Shown piece after piece: positions 40,549 through 49,273 of a stretch of DNA of 63,656 bases. The stretch is from a virus, in IMG/VR virus record IMGVR_UViG_3300017771_003653, positions 1 to 63,656 of that record. One strand, written 5' to 3'. The position numbers were made by a program, and so were the translations under genes. The notes beneath the pieces were generated by a model. That model searched no databases, was not told the DNA's origin, and saw only the letters and a program-made list of their open reading frames with translations. Position 1 is the stretch's first letter; the number at the start of each line of letters is the position of its first letter.

Positions 40549-41967
40549 CTAATTTGTCTCAAAATTTTTCCACTTTGTGTCATCTTTTTTCTCTTCATTA
40601 TTTCCTTTGAGGTCTTCGTATTTTTTAGCTAAAAGCTTTCTTGTATACTCATTACCATTGTCTTGTTTTTTCTGTTCAGCTTGTCCATTAGATGAAGATG
40701 AATCATATATGTCCATCTTGCCAATCGATGTATTCATAGTCAAAGGATAGGTCATTCCGTCAGGTCCAAACCTATTTTTTATTACGTGTACACGTCCTGT
40801 ATTTGCAATTTTATCTTCTATCTTTCTAGAAAGTGACATAACAAAATCAGCTGTCATTATTTTAGAATACGATTCTGCTATCTTTTCTGCTCCGATTACT
40901 TCATCTTCCAGTGATGATCTATTTGACTGTGATGCTGTCCACACTGGTATTTGAAATTCTCCACTGAGCCCTCTTAAATCTTCGTAAATGTTTCCCAATT
41001 GATGTCTTACAGCTGCATCTCTTGCAGCACTAGTGTCCCTTAATAAATCAGCATAATCAACTAATATTAAGTCAGGACTATTTCCCATAAGCTCTATTGT
41101 CTTTAAATGTGTGTGTATTGTCTGAACAGTTGCACCTCTAGTAGGGAAATATTTAATAATTAAATCACCCTTACACATCTTCTTTATTTTTTCTTTTACT
41201 TCTTCTTTGTTGTCTTTAATATTTGCTACAGGAATTTCAGAAAATATAGTTGCAAATCTTAATCCTACGTATGCTTCATTTAGCTCCAACGTGTAGTGAA
41301 TTACGTTCTTGCCTGCTTTAAGTGCATTAACACCAAGCGCTTGTAAGAACCAACTCTTACCTATTCCTGAAGGTGCAACAACTACACCTAATTCTCCACC
41401 TGCAAGACCTCCGTCCATTATTCCATCTATTGGTTCCCATCCTGTTGGTGTTGTATCTCTGTTAATATCTTCTAATATAGAGTCAAATTCTTTTACATAT
41501 TCTAAACCTATGTCTCTATGAGTTCCTGCTCTCATTGCATTGTCAACAAGTCTTTTTATCTCATCATACTGACCTTCTTGTAGCAAATCAACTGACTTTA
41601 CAATTGCTGCTTTGAGTGTTTGATTTTTGCAAAAAGTTATTGTTTCATTTTTGACAAAGTCTAAGTCAGGTGCTTCTAAGTTTTTTGTTACTTCACGAAG
41701 CTCATCAACTATTGAATCTCTGAGTAGTTCAGCATTGACTTCATTTAGTTTAATTTTTAGTGTCTGTAGTGAAGGTGTTAATTTATATTCGTAATAATAA
41801 TCTTTGATAGTTTTTATCAACCATTGTTTTGCTTCTGTATCTAATAATTCTGGCTGAAGCATATCATAAATTGTTACTGCGAATTGTTGATCTTCTAGCA
41901 GACTAGTAATTATTTTAGTCTGAAATACTGATCCGTACTTTGTTAGTGCGTCATTTATTGGTGGCAT
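40549..41967 (-). CDS. DnaB/gp41-like replicative helicase
   Basis: The 472-residue protein has an N-terminal helical domain and a RecA-like core: GGLAGGELGVVVAPSGIGKS (Walker A), HYTLELNEAYVGLRF (H1a-type Glu), LILVDYADLL (Walker B) and WTASQSNRSS. These are features of DnaB-family replicative helicases, here the T4 gp41 counterpart. The charged tail may contact a primase. It overlaps the exonuclease gene by 17 bases. Confidence 0.88.
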   Translation of the reverse strand: MPPINDALTKYGSVFQTKIITSLLEDQQFAVTIYDMLQPELLDTEAKQWLIKTIKDYYYEYKLTPSLQTLKIKLNEVNAELLRDSIVDELREVTKNLEAPDLDFVKNETITFCKNQTLKAAIVKSVDLLQEGQYDEIKRLVDNAMRAGTHRDIGLEYVKEFDSILEDINRDTTPTGWEPIDGIMDGGLAGGELGVVVAPSGIGKSWFLQALGVNALKAGKNVIHYTLELNEAYVGLRFATIFSEIPVANIKDNKEEVKEKIKKMCKGDLIIKYFPTRGATVQTIHTHLKTIELMGNSPDLILVDYADLLRDTSAARDAAVRHQLGNIYEDLRGLSGEFQIPVWTASQSNRSSLEDEVIGAEKIAESYSKIMTADFVMSLSRKIEDKIANTGRVHVIKNRFGPDGMTYPLTMNTSIGKMDIYDSSSSNGQAEQKKQDNGNEYTRKLLAKKYEDLKGNNEEKKDDTKWKNFETN

Positions 41968-42976
41968 TTTGTAATATTAATTCTAATTTGTTAAAACTGT
42001 CTTGCAGCCAGACGTCAGGATTTCTGATTGCATGATCAATTGTATCTTCTAAAAACATTTTATGAATTTTATATTTTACTAGTCTTCCAGAACCATTGTT
42101 TACTTGATCAATTATTTGTAACTTTGCATTTCCAGCAATATCTACATCCTTAAGTTGCATTAAGTCGTAGTTTCTTTCAAGTAAATCTTTGTGTTCATCT
42201 AATTTTCTAACATTTAAAAACTCATCTATATTAACTATTTCTGTATCTGTCAAAAGAGGAAATTTTTTCCTAATTGTTTTTAGACCTAGTCCTCTTACTC
42301 CCGGGATATTATCTGACTTATCCCCATCTATAATCCTGTAGAAAACAAAGTTCTCTGCTAATATTTCAAATTCATCTTCAAGACGTTTTCTATCATATAA
42401 AACCTTTTTAGTAGGCGACCAGACTGCTACTCTATCATTAACCATTTGGTAGAAGTCTTTATCTGTCGACATTACTGTTATTTTAGATGTCTTTAAAACT
42501 TGATTTGCAATATAGGCAATTGTGTCGTCTGCTTCTATATTTTCAACTGTAATAAACGTAACGGGCAAAACGTCAAGATATTCAATTAAGCGTGAAAACT
42601 GCATTCTCATATTTTCAGCTTCATTTACATCATTAACACCCTCGATTCTATTTGGCCTTTTAAGTGGTTTTCTACCTGCCTTATAATCAGGATAGATTTT
42701 CTTTCTACGAGCAGAGCCACCTTTACCATCAAACGCAATAATAACCCTGGTAGGTGATAACGTCCGGATTGCAAGAGCTATTGTCTGTAAGAATCCTACG
42801 ATACCACCTATATGTTGTCCATTTGCATTAGTTGCGGGTGAGACAGCCCACGTCCTGATAAAATTGTTTAGTCCGTCAATTACCAGGACGTGATCATTTA
42901 CGTCTCGCTCTTTGTTGGCTTCATTGCCTATCTGCTTCAGTATTTCACTATATCGCTTGCTAAGCAAGGTCGCCAT
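41951..42976 (-). CDS. 5'-3' exonuclease/flap nuclease (T4 RNase H/PolI-N type)
   Basis: The fold and metal sites of FEN nucleases are clear: LVIDGLNNFIR, IAFDGKGGSARRKKIYPDYK, VENIEADDTIAYIA, MSTDKDFYQMV and IDGDKSDNIPGVRGLG with the helix-3-turn motif. It would remove RNA primers and flaps during lagging-strand synthesis. 341 residues is close to T4 RNase H (305). It overlaps recA by 17 bases and the helicase by 17. Confidence 0.9.
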   Translation of the reverse strand: MATLLSKRYSEILKQIGNEANKERDVNDHVLVIDGLNNFIRTWAVSPATNANGQHIGGIVGFLQTIALAIRTLSPTRVIIAFDGKGGSARRKKIYPDYKAGRKPLKRPNRIEGVNDVNEAENMRMQFSRLIEYLDVLPVTFITVENIEADDTIAYIANQVLKTSKITVMSTDKDFYQMVNDRVAVWSPTKKVLYDRKRLEDEFEILAENFVFYRIIDGDKSDNIPGVRGLGLKTIRKKFPLLTDTEIVNIDEFLNVRKLDEHKDLLERNYDLMQLKDVDIAGNAKLQIIDQVNNGSGRLVKYKIHKMFLEDTIDHAIRNPDVWLQDSFNKLELILQNATNK

Positions 42977-44066
42977 CCACTACTTCATCTGTAAATTCAA
43001 CATCATCGATACCTCGCTTGTCTTCATATTGCAGTATGCTTTCATCACATATCTTTTCGTAAAGATAATCTTTGAGTCCTTCATTTTCTGCAAGCTTATC
43101 AGCAAAGTCTTTTGATAAGAATTTAATTGGCTTTCCTTTGTAGTCTATAGTATACCAAGCGCCTGCTGTTTGTGCAATTTTAAGATTTTTTAATTGCGCA
43201 AGCCAACCACCTTCATCGTCAATTCCTCTATCAAAATACATTTCATAGTCTGAAATTCTTAATGGAGGTCCAATACGGTTTTTAACGATTTTAGCACGGC
43301 ACTTATGTCCAATTACGTTGCCTTCCTTATCTTTAATCATACCCATATTTGATAATCTAATACGTGTTGATGCATGAAAAGGTAGAGCCAATCCGCCACT
43401 TGTTGTATAAGGATCACCAAACATGACTCCCATCTTTTGACGTAACTGGTTAGTAAATACTAGTGTTATTTTATGACGACCAATCATCTGCGTAATTTTA
43501 CGCATAGCCTTAGAAATAATGATAGCTTTTGACGTAGCCCATCCGTCTTTGTCATAATCAGACGACATTTCAACCTTAGTAGAAGCAGCTGCAAGACTAT
43601 CAACAAGTATTGTTACATGTTTGTCTTTGTTAGTTTCTCTTACTTTAGTTACGATGTCTTCAATGCCTTGAAATATATCTTCAACAGTTTCCATATGAAG
43701 ATACAGGATATTTTGAGTATCAGCTCCAATTGCGTCCAAAAACTCTTTACTAACTGAAGTTTCTGTATCAATGTAGATTCCAATACCACCTTTTTTCTGT
43801 GTTTCAGCAAGTATATGTGCACCAAGCAGTGATTTTCCGGAAGCCTGAAGTCCATTGATTTCAGTTATTCTTCCCACTGCTATTCCGCCATTCGGCCTAT
43901 TTGATATTGCTAAGTCCAGTAAAGATGACCCTGTAGATATAAAGTCATTAATGTCTGTCGGTGTGTCGTCTGATCCATCTAAGAAAAAAGCAACTTTTTG
44001 CCCTTTAATTTTAGAGTTTAGACTATCTGCTAGCTCGCTAGCAAGGACATCTCGTCTCTCGCTCAT
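42960..44066 (-). CDS. RecA/UvsX recombinase
   Basis: Core motifs: STGSSLLDLAI, ITEINGLQASGKS (Walker A, where RecA has GPESSGKT), IYIDTETSVSKEFL, ILVDSLAAAS (Walker B) and VFTNQLRQKMG with TTSGGLALPFHAS. The protein is 368 residues with an acidic tail (EFTDEVVDGD). It forms filaments on single-stranded DNA for strand exchange and recombination-dependent replication. The gene sits 15 bases after the SSB gene. Confidence 0.92.
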   Translation of the reverse strand: MSERRDVLASELADSLNSKIKGQKVAFFLDGSDDTPTDINDFISTGSSLLDLAISNRPNGGIAVGRITEINGLQASGKSLLGAHILAETQKKGGIGIYIDTETSVSKEFLDAIGADTQNILYLHMETVEDIFQGIEDIVTKVRETNKDKHVTILVDSLAAASTKVEMSSDYDKDGWATSKAIIISKAMRKITQMIGRHKITLVFTNQLRQKMGVMFGDPYTTSGGLALPFHASTRIRLSNMGMIKDKEGNVIGHKCRAKIVKNRIGPPLRISDYEMYFDRGIDDEGGWLAQLKNLKIAQTAGAWYTIDYKGKPIKFLSKDFADKLAENEGLKDYLYEKICDESILQYEDKRGIDDVEFTDEVVDGDLA

Positions 44067-44081
44067 TGCGTTCTCCTAAGT

Positions 44082-44834
44082 TTATGAATTAAATAGATCG
44101 TCGAATGCTGAAGATACGTCTTCCGTAGCTGTAGCTGCTTTAGCTCCAACTGCTGGATCAGTAACCTGACTGTCTTCAACATCACCTTCTTGGCTTAACC
44201 AGCCTTCTAGTGCTTTTTGAAGATCATCATACTCTAATTCAGAATAGATGTCAGTAATTGGTTTCTGTGTATCTTTAACAGTCTTCATAACGTCGGCATT
44301 CTCTGTGAGAGGCGTCTGATTAGGTTTAACTCTAATAGACGTCATTGGGAAAGCACGTCCTGTTTCTTCGCTGGTCTTAAACTCAACAACAATATCACGT
44401 CCGTTTACTGGATCGGTAATATCGCCATAGTCTGGATCTGCGATAACAGAAAGTAGTTCCTGATATACCATTTTTCCAAAGCCCCAGAATTTTACGCCTT
44501 CGTTCTCTTCACCTCTTACGATGACAGGAGCGTAGGTACGCATCTTAGCTTCGATTTTCTTACCAAGCTTGTAGTCTTCTTTATTACCAGAAGTTTTTAG
44601 CTTAGTTGCAAACTCCTCAATTGGGTCAGGACGTCCAAATGAAATTGGAGATAAGTAATTTTTATCGCCCATGTCATAATGGAAATATAACTCAATGAAA
44701 GGATTATCCTTATTAAATTTATAAGGTACAACTCTAATCTGTGTCTTACCTGGTGAAGGTTTCCATAGATTTGAGGTTCTGTTGTTGGTTGATTGTAGTT
44801 GTGATAACCTGGATTTTATTACGGATAAGTCCAT
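44082..44834 (-). CDS. gp32-like single-stranded DNA-binding protein
   Basis: The 250-residue protein has the gp32 layout: basic N-terminal part, an OB core (KTQIRVVPYKFNKDNPFIELYFHYDMG; PVIVRGEENEGVKFWGFGK) and an acidic tail ending SSAFDDLF, which recruits replication proteins. Unlike T4 gp32 it contains no cysteine at all, so it lacks the zinc site. SD AAGGAG lies 9 bases ahead, and the RecA, exonuclease and helicase genes follow in order. Confidence 0.85.
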   Translation of the reverse strand: MDLSVIKSRLSQLQSTNNRTSNLWKPSPGKTQIRVVPYKFNKDNPFIELYFHYDMGDKNYLSPISFGRPDPIEEFATKLKTSGNKEDYKLGKKIEAKMRTYAPVIVRGEENEGVKFWGFGKMVYQELLSVIADPDYGDITDPVNGRDIVVEFKTSEETGRAFPMTSIRVKPNQTPLTENADVMKTVKDTQKPITDIYSELEYDDLQKALEGWLSQEGDVEDSQVTDPAVGAKAATATEDVSSAFDDLFNS

Positions 44835-44932
44835 GTGTCATTACTCCTTAGTTAAGTGTTCATTATTCAATTAATACGCTTATATATATTGCGAAACATT
44901 TTTAAAATTAAATTTTTTATAACATTTTTAAT

Positions 44933-45003
44933 AAAATAAAGGCCACAGCTGTTTTTAAGCTTTTAATATAGTGGAAACTAAAAATCGTTCGGGCCTTTAT
45001 TTT
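44933..45003. repeat. 12-bp inverted repeat upstream of the SSB gene
   Basis: AAAATAAAGGCC (44933-44944) and its complement GGCCTTTATTTT (44992-45003) surround 47 bases that contain small palindromes (ACAGCTGT, AAGCTT). The arms extend imperfectly outwards. This lies in the 239-base spacer between the 189-residue protein gene and the SSB gene. It may end the upstream unit, act as a structured leader, or be an operator for SSB autoregulation. An ATATATATA stretch nearer the SSB gene (44880-44890) could be its promoter. No gene is seen in the spacer. Confidence 0.55.
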
Positions 45004-45073
45004 AATAGCATTTTTAATAAGCAATAATATATATACTGTTAAAGACCCAAAAATCAGTTTTTATATATATTTT

Positions 45074-45643
45074 TTAAATTATGTATCCGGTCATTTGTCC
45101 TTCATCAGCTTCTTTTGCATTTGCTGCTGGATTTCCCCAGCCTCCCATTCCGCCGCCTGATACTTTTATCTTGCCGTCTTTTAAAGATACTTGTATGTCT
45201 TTTCTAGCAGCATGATCAACAACTCCTATCCAGTCAGGTTCGTTTTGATAAATACTTATACCCTGAAGTTTAATAACATCATCGAAAGGGTCACCATACA
45301 TCCATCCTTTTCCTTTAGAGACATGTTTTTTCATCATGTCTTCTAGCTGCTTCATCTTGCCGTCGTCACCAGAAACGCCGCCTAATTGTTTAATTGCTTT
45401 TGAAAACTCATTTGCTGTTTTCTTCACTCTTGAATCGATACCTTTTCTGCTCCATACTTTTTCCATTCTATTTTTCTTTATCCAAGCAGGATCTACATCA
45501 TCAGCACCGGTTGAAAACGGATATTTTTTTGCAAGTGCTTCTTGCTCTGGAGATGCTTCTTCTTTCAAGACTTGTTTCTTAAAATAGCTCTCCTGAATCT
45601 TTTTAAAAGATCCTTTTTTTGGTGGCCAGTTAAATTTTTTCAT
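45074..45643 (-). CDS. Hypothetical protein, 189 aa
   Basis: The basic N-terminus reads MKKFNWPPKKGSFKKI and is followed by YFKKQVLKEEASPEQEA, which holds an L-x-E pair like a T4-type capsid-targeting cleavage site. The middle is charged and helical and the C-terminus is Gly-rich (VSGGGMGGWGN). No family is recognised. It stands just before the repeat and the SSB gene and has an ATATTTAT element and GGAG upstream. Confidence 0.65.
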   Translation of the reverse strand: MKKFNWPPKKGSFKKIQESYFKKQVLKEEASPEQEALAKKYPFSTGADDVDPAWIKKNRMEKVWSRKGIDSRVKKTANEFSKAIKQLGGVSGDDGKMKQLEDMMKKHVSKGKGWMYGDPFDDVIKLQGISIYQNEPDWIGVVDHAARKDIQVSLKDGKIKVSGGGMGGWGNPAANAKEADEGQMTGYII

Positions 45644-45673
45644 TAGTTCACTCCAGTTAATTTTATATAAATA

Positions 45674-46063
45674 TTAAACGTTTATTATTTTATATAGTTT
45701 TGTTCTTATCACATTCAATCCTGCATCATTTGTAAGAAGCAGTGAATTTCTATAGCTTTCCCAGTTTAGTGAATAAGACTTATCCAATATACCGTTATTC
45801 TCTTTTCTTATTGCTTCATTTAAAGCATTGATTGTGTATAGTGTATTTGTCTCTTTCTTTCTATGGATTGCCATAGTCTTATTGTTCTGTATAAAGTCTT
45901 CTGTCTTCTCTACATTATAAGTAGATATTAACGAATTGCTGTCATCTACATTTTCAAAGACATATATTTTATTAAATACTATTTCTGATGCCATACTAAT
46001 TAATTGTATTGTGTCATCAAAATCTTGTTTTGTACAAAATGTGCATAATAATTGTGTTTTCAT
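45674..46063 (-). CDS. Hypothetical protein, 129 aa
   Basis: The protein begins MKTQLLCTFCTKQDFDDTIQLI, with a C-x2-C pair, and is otherwise mixed alpha/beta (IVFNKIYVFENVDD). Family unknown. I start at 46063, where the ATG overlaps the Nudix stop (TAATG); a longer frame of 18 more residues would read through the Nudix gene. It is in the block of small genes between polymerase-like and SSB genes. Confidence 0.65.
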   Translation of the reverse strand: MKTQLLCTFCTKQDFDDTIQLISMASEIVFNKIYVFENVDDSNSLISTYNVEKTEDFIQNNKTMAIHRKKETNTLYTINALNEAIRKENNGILDKSYSLNWESYRNSLLLTNDAGLNVIRTKLYKIINV

Positions 46064-46467
46064 TAGATTAAATCCTTTAATCGTGGATCTGTTCTGTCTG
46101 GTAGTTCTTTGAACCACCGCACTTCTTCGTGCTCTAAACTTTTAGTTGGTATAACAGCCATCTTCATTCTTGTCTCGTAAATATAATAATTGCCATTTCT
46201 TGAATTTTTCTTTGTGGCTTTTAGTTCGACTGGACTGTTTAAATGAGATCCTTCTTTTTTGACGAGAATAGAAACTTCTTCTATTGTCTCTCTACATGCT
46301 GCATCGATTGGTTCTTCACCAGGCTCCACTTTACCTTTTGGTATTCCCCATTCATACGCATCAGTTGCATCTTTAACCAATACAACTCCTGCGATTGGAT
46401 CTCTTAAAATTATGCCAGCAGTATTCATTTCTTTCTTTTCTACTATTAAATCTTTTAATTTTATCAT
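46063..46467 (-). CDS. Nudix hydrolase
   Basis: The Nudix box is complete: GKVEPGEEPIDAACRETIEE followed by VSI (G-x5-E-x7-R-E-U-x-E-E). The 134-residue protein therefore cleaves a nucleoside diphosphate linked to some group, such as an ADP-sugar, an oxidised nucleotide or an RNA cap. The N-terminus MIKLKDLIVE is almost the same as in the next gene (MIKLKDILLE), which suggests a shared targeting tag. It overlaps that gene by 4 bases. Confidence 0.88.
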   Translation of the reverse strand: MIKLKDLIVEKKEMNTAGIILRDPIAGVVLVKDATDAYEWGIPKGKVEPGEEPIDAACRETIEEVSILVKKEGSHLNSPVELKATKKNSRNGNYYIYETRMKMAVIPTKSLEHEEVRWFKELPDRTDPRLKDLI

Positions 46468-46718
46468 TTAAAGACTCCAGCTCCTTTCTTGCCAGTCGTC
46501 ATAATAAAATTAGTAAACCAGTTCTTTTCCTCACCCACTCTTTTAACTGCATCATATAACCCATCTTTACTAATCTTACTCTGCTTTGCGACATCATCTG
46601 ATATTTCTTTTAATTTTTCTTGTGACACTTTAATCTCATTGCTAATGATATAGTCCCAGACTCTTCCTGCAATGTTATCCCACTTTGCCTCTAACAATAT
46701 GTCTTTTAGTTTTATCAT
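46464..46718 (-). CDS. Hypothetical protein, 84 aa, with a tag-like N-terminus
   Basis: The product starts MIKLKDILLEAKW, then a helical body (KVSQEKLKEISDDVAKQSKIS). The first ten residues resemble T4 internal-protein capsid-targeting peptides such as MKTYQEFIAEA, with L-x-E before Ala. No family is recognised. It overlaps the Nudix gene by 4 bases and the 403-residue gene by 1. Confidence 0.6.
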   Translation of the reverse strand: MIKLKDILLEAKWDNIAGRVWDYIISNEIKVSQEKLKEISDDVAKQSKISKDGLYDAVKRVGEEKNWFTNFIMTTGKKGAGVFK

Positions 46719-47929
46719 TATTCTAATTCTTTAAATTTAATTCCATTTTGACTAATTACAGAATAGTTAAAATTCTTACCTTTAGCAGGAATAACTTTCA
46801 TCTGGGGTGAGGACTTTCCTCTAAATATTACCCAGTATTTAGCTTGCCCGCCTTCTATAATTTCATCTATTGCTGATTGTATGTCTTTGTCAAATCCTTT
46901 TGGATCTCTTATATACTTTAATTTTTTAAGATAATTAAAAATTGTTGCTTGAGTTATCGAACCTTTTGAAGACGAAAAGTCTATTTTTACACCTGACTTT
47001 ATATCATTTGCATTTATTGGCTCTATTTCATACGACATCGGCTTAACACCTGGTCCTTGAAATATTACTTGGTTTACAGAATTATCAGATTCACCGAGCA
47101 AGCTAGACATTATTGTATAAAACTCTCTTGTCACTCTTGTGTCTTCTTTATTATATTCACCATTGACTATTTTTAATTGATTCTGTACTCTGTCTAGTAA
47201 ATAGTCTTTTAATTGAATTACTGGCGCAAATGCAGGAGATGATGCTGACAAAACATCCCACGCATCATCTGACTCCATCTTTTTTAATGTCTCTATTGTT
47301 CTTAAAACTTCTTTCCAAAAAGTGAATTTACTTACAGATGCTTCAACTCCTGCTCTTATTGCAGCACTATTATTTTTTGCTGTGTAGTCTTTTACTTCAT
47401 AATTTGTGTCTGCCTTTATATCAAAACTTGTATTCCCACCTTGTATTTCTCCGCCATCAATAACCCATGCTAAATAAATTTCTCCTTTACCAATACCTTT
47501 TGCGTCAATATCAAATATTTTTGTCTCGAGTCCGCTACTCAATGTTCTTGGCTTTATGCTTTTTCCTCTGCTTCCTAGACCTTTGTAAAATTGCTGAACT
47601 TCTTTTGAAGATAGCGTTCCTAGTACATTAATTGCTGCTTTTAGAGGTGCACCTGTTGGCAGCTTTTTATAAAAAGACTCAAATTTTGCTTTTTCACTGT
47701 CGCTTCCATTTTCTTCCCATATTGTAGCATTTTTAAATTTTGCGTATGATTTTGCTTCATTAATCATACTTTTGTCAAATAAGCTTTCTACGATTTCTGC
47801 TGGTACGTGTTTTTTTAGTTCTTCTTGAACCATATAAAGATGATATGAATCATCTAAGCTTACCATTCCGTTTGCTGTCTTTAGTGAGACTTTGTCAACA
47901 GCTTCACTTATAACTTTGTTAATGTCCAT
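46718..47929 (-). CDS. Hypothetical protein, possibly PD-(D/E)XK-like
   Basis: The 403-residue protein has a segment GKGEIYLAWVIDGG, SFDIKADTNYEVKDY, where Glu, Asp and E-x-K fall in the order of a PD-(D/E)XK active site, though the match is by eye. The N-terminus (MDINKVISEAVDKV) also shows I-x-E-A. The remaining parts are helical. It overlaps the PolA-like gene by 11 bases. If the nuclease reading holds, it would join a polymerase in the same unit. Confidence 0.55.
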   Translation of the reverse strand: MDINKVISEAVDKVSLKTANGMVSLDDSYHLYMVQEELKKHVPAEIVESLFDKSMINEAKSYAKFKNATIWEENGSDSEKAKFESFYKKLPTGAPLKAAINVLGTLSSKEVQQFYKGLGSRGKSIKPRTLSSGLETKIFDIDAKGIGKGEIYLAWVIDGGEIQGGNTSFDIKADTNYEVKDYTAKNNSAAIRAGVEASVSKFTFWKEVLRTIETLKKMESDDAWDVLSASSPAFAPVIQLKDYLLDRVQNQLKIVNGEYNKEDTRVTREFYTIMSSLLGESDNSVNQVIFQGPGVKPMSYEIEPINANDIKSGVKIDFSSSKGSITQATIFNYLKKLKYIRDPKGFDKDIQSAIDEIIEGGQAKYWVIFRGKSSPQMKVIPAKGKNFNYSVISQNGIKFKELE

Positions 47930-49220
47930 TTATTCTCTCCGTTATATCTTGCATTTCCCCATAGTTTAAACCTGCTTTTACCTTAACAGGAAAGGAACCT
48001 GCATTTAATATTTTCTTTAACCGTAGTATCACTTCTAATCCCTCTGTCCTATCTAGATCAAACAGAAAACTATCATACGTATATAATATCATGTTAGTGC
48101 TACGAGACTTTAAAAAATCTTGTATTTTCCTTATAGTCTCTATATTCTGCTCCGTTTCATACGATTGAATAAAATAGTTCAATACTTTATTTTTATTTGC
48201 ATCAGGAACATTACTTGACGCAAACTGTCGTCTATAAATATGCGATTTAAAATGTTTATGCTTTTTAAAATAACCCCATAATGCATCTGACATTTTATCA
48301 ACTTTATAGAAAAACGGGTTTTCTTTTTCTGTTACCTTAACATTACCGTATAGTATTTGCCATGATATTCTTTTTGCTTCATCATATGAAGACTTGTAAA
48401 TTGTATCTGCAAAGTATTGGTGTAGTGATACATCAGAAGGCACATCATACTTCAATATCTTTGCCAAAAGCCTTAAATGATATGCATCATAATCAAATTC
48501 AACTAGCATTCCCGGTTTGTGTCTAGTTACTATTTGATTTCTAGTATCGTCATTCTTATTTAATGCGCCTAGATTTATTCCTCTAAATGTGTTTGAAGGC
48601 CTACCTGTTGTTGTCAATATATTAAAGTTTGAATATGCGTAACCATTCTTAAAAACCCTTTTGAAAGGACCCATTGTAATTTTAAGTCCTGACTTTTCTA
48701 ATGCTGCAAATGTCTTTAGTGATTTATTATATTTCAAGTACGGCTTTGTAATATTTTTTGGCTGGCTTATAGTGTTTAATTTAGATTCTGAATACTGTAT
48801 TACTTTTGTTAGCGGAACTAGTCTGTTAATACCTTGCTTCTTTGAAGCGCCTAGATGTTCAAAAACATACGGTAACACAGGCTTTTCTAATTTCTCATTA
48901 TTAAAGTAAGATAACAATTTACTATCATAACAGTTTTTTAATCCTGTTAAATGATAAAATTCTTTTGCATCATCTACAAAAAATCTTTTAACTTTGCTTA
49001 GATCTTGCAAGTCTATATCATTTCTCTTTGGCCAGCTTTCTGACTCTGTATGATCTAGTACTATATTATAGACTTCGCTGTTATATTTTATTGTTACTAC
49101 AATTGGATCACACTCTGCCGGGTGGTATCTAAAGTCATCAGATACTGCTGTTGCAAATACATTCTTATTGTTTAGTTTACTAACCAGATCTTTATATTGT
49201 TGTCTGCTTTCTATAACCAA
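47919..49220 (-). CDS. Divergent A-family DNA polymerase-like protein
   Basis: The C-terminal 240 residues follow PolA order: TGRPSNTFRGINLG (205-218), motif A FDYDAYHLRLLA with Asp 243, motif B EAKRISWQILYG with Lys 283 and Tyr 291 at the usual spacing, and motif C LYTYDSF with Asp 383. Both catalytic Asp are kept, but the HDE of motif C is YDS and the Glu of motif A is His. The first 190 residues do not show a clear exonuclease site. At 433 residues it is small. The start is TTG at 49220 with AAAGG before it. It may fill gaps or be non-polymerising. Confidence 0.75.
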   Translation of the reverse strand: MVIESRQQYKDLVSKLNNKNVFATAVSDDFRYHPAECDPIVVTIKYNSEVYNIVLDHTESESWPKRNDIDLQDLSKVKRFFVDDAKEFYHLTGLKNCYDSKLLSYFNNEKLEKPVLPYVFEHLGASKKQGINRLVPLTKVIQYSESKLNTISQPKNITKPYLKYNKSLKTFAALEKSGLKITMGPFKRVFKNGYAYSNFNILTTTGRPSNTFRGINLGALNKNDDTRNQIVTRHKPGMLVEFDYDAYHLRLLAKILKYDVPSDVSLHQYFADTIYKSSYDEAKRISWQILYGNVKVTEKENPFFYKVDKMSDALWGYFKKHKHFKSHIYRRQFASSNVPDANKNKVLNYFIQSYETEQNIETIRKIQDFLKSRSTNMILYTYDSFLFDLDRTEGLEVILRLKKILNAGSFPVKVKAGLNYGEMQDITERINGH

Positions 49221-49273
49221 TTGTATAACCTTTGTTTATATATATCACTTGTATTTGTGAAAAATTAAATTTG

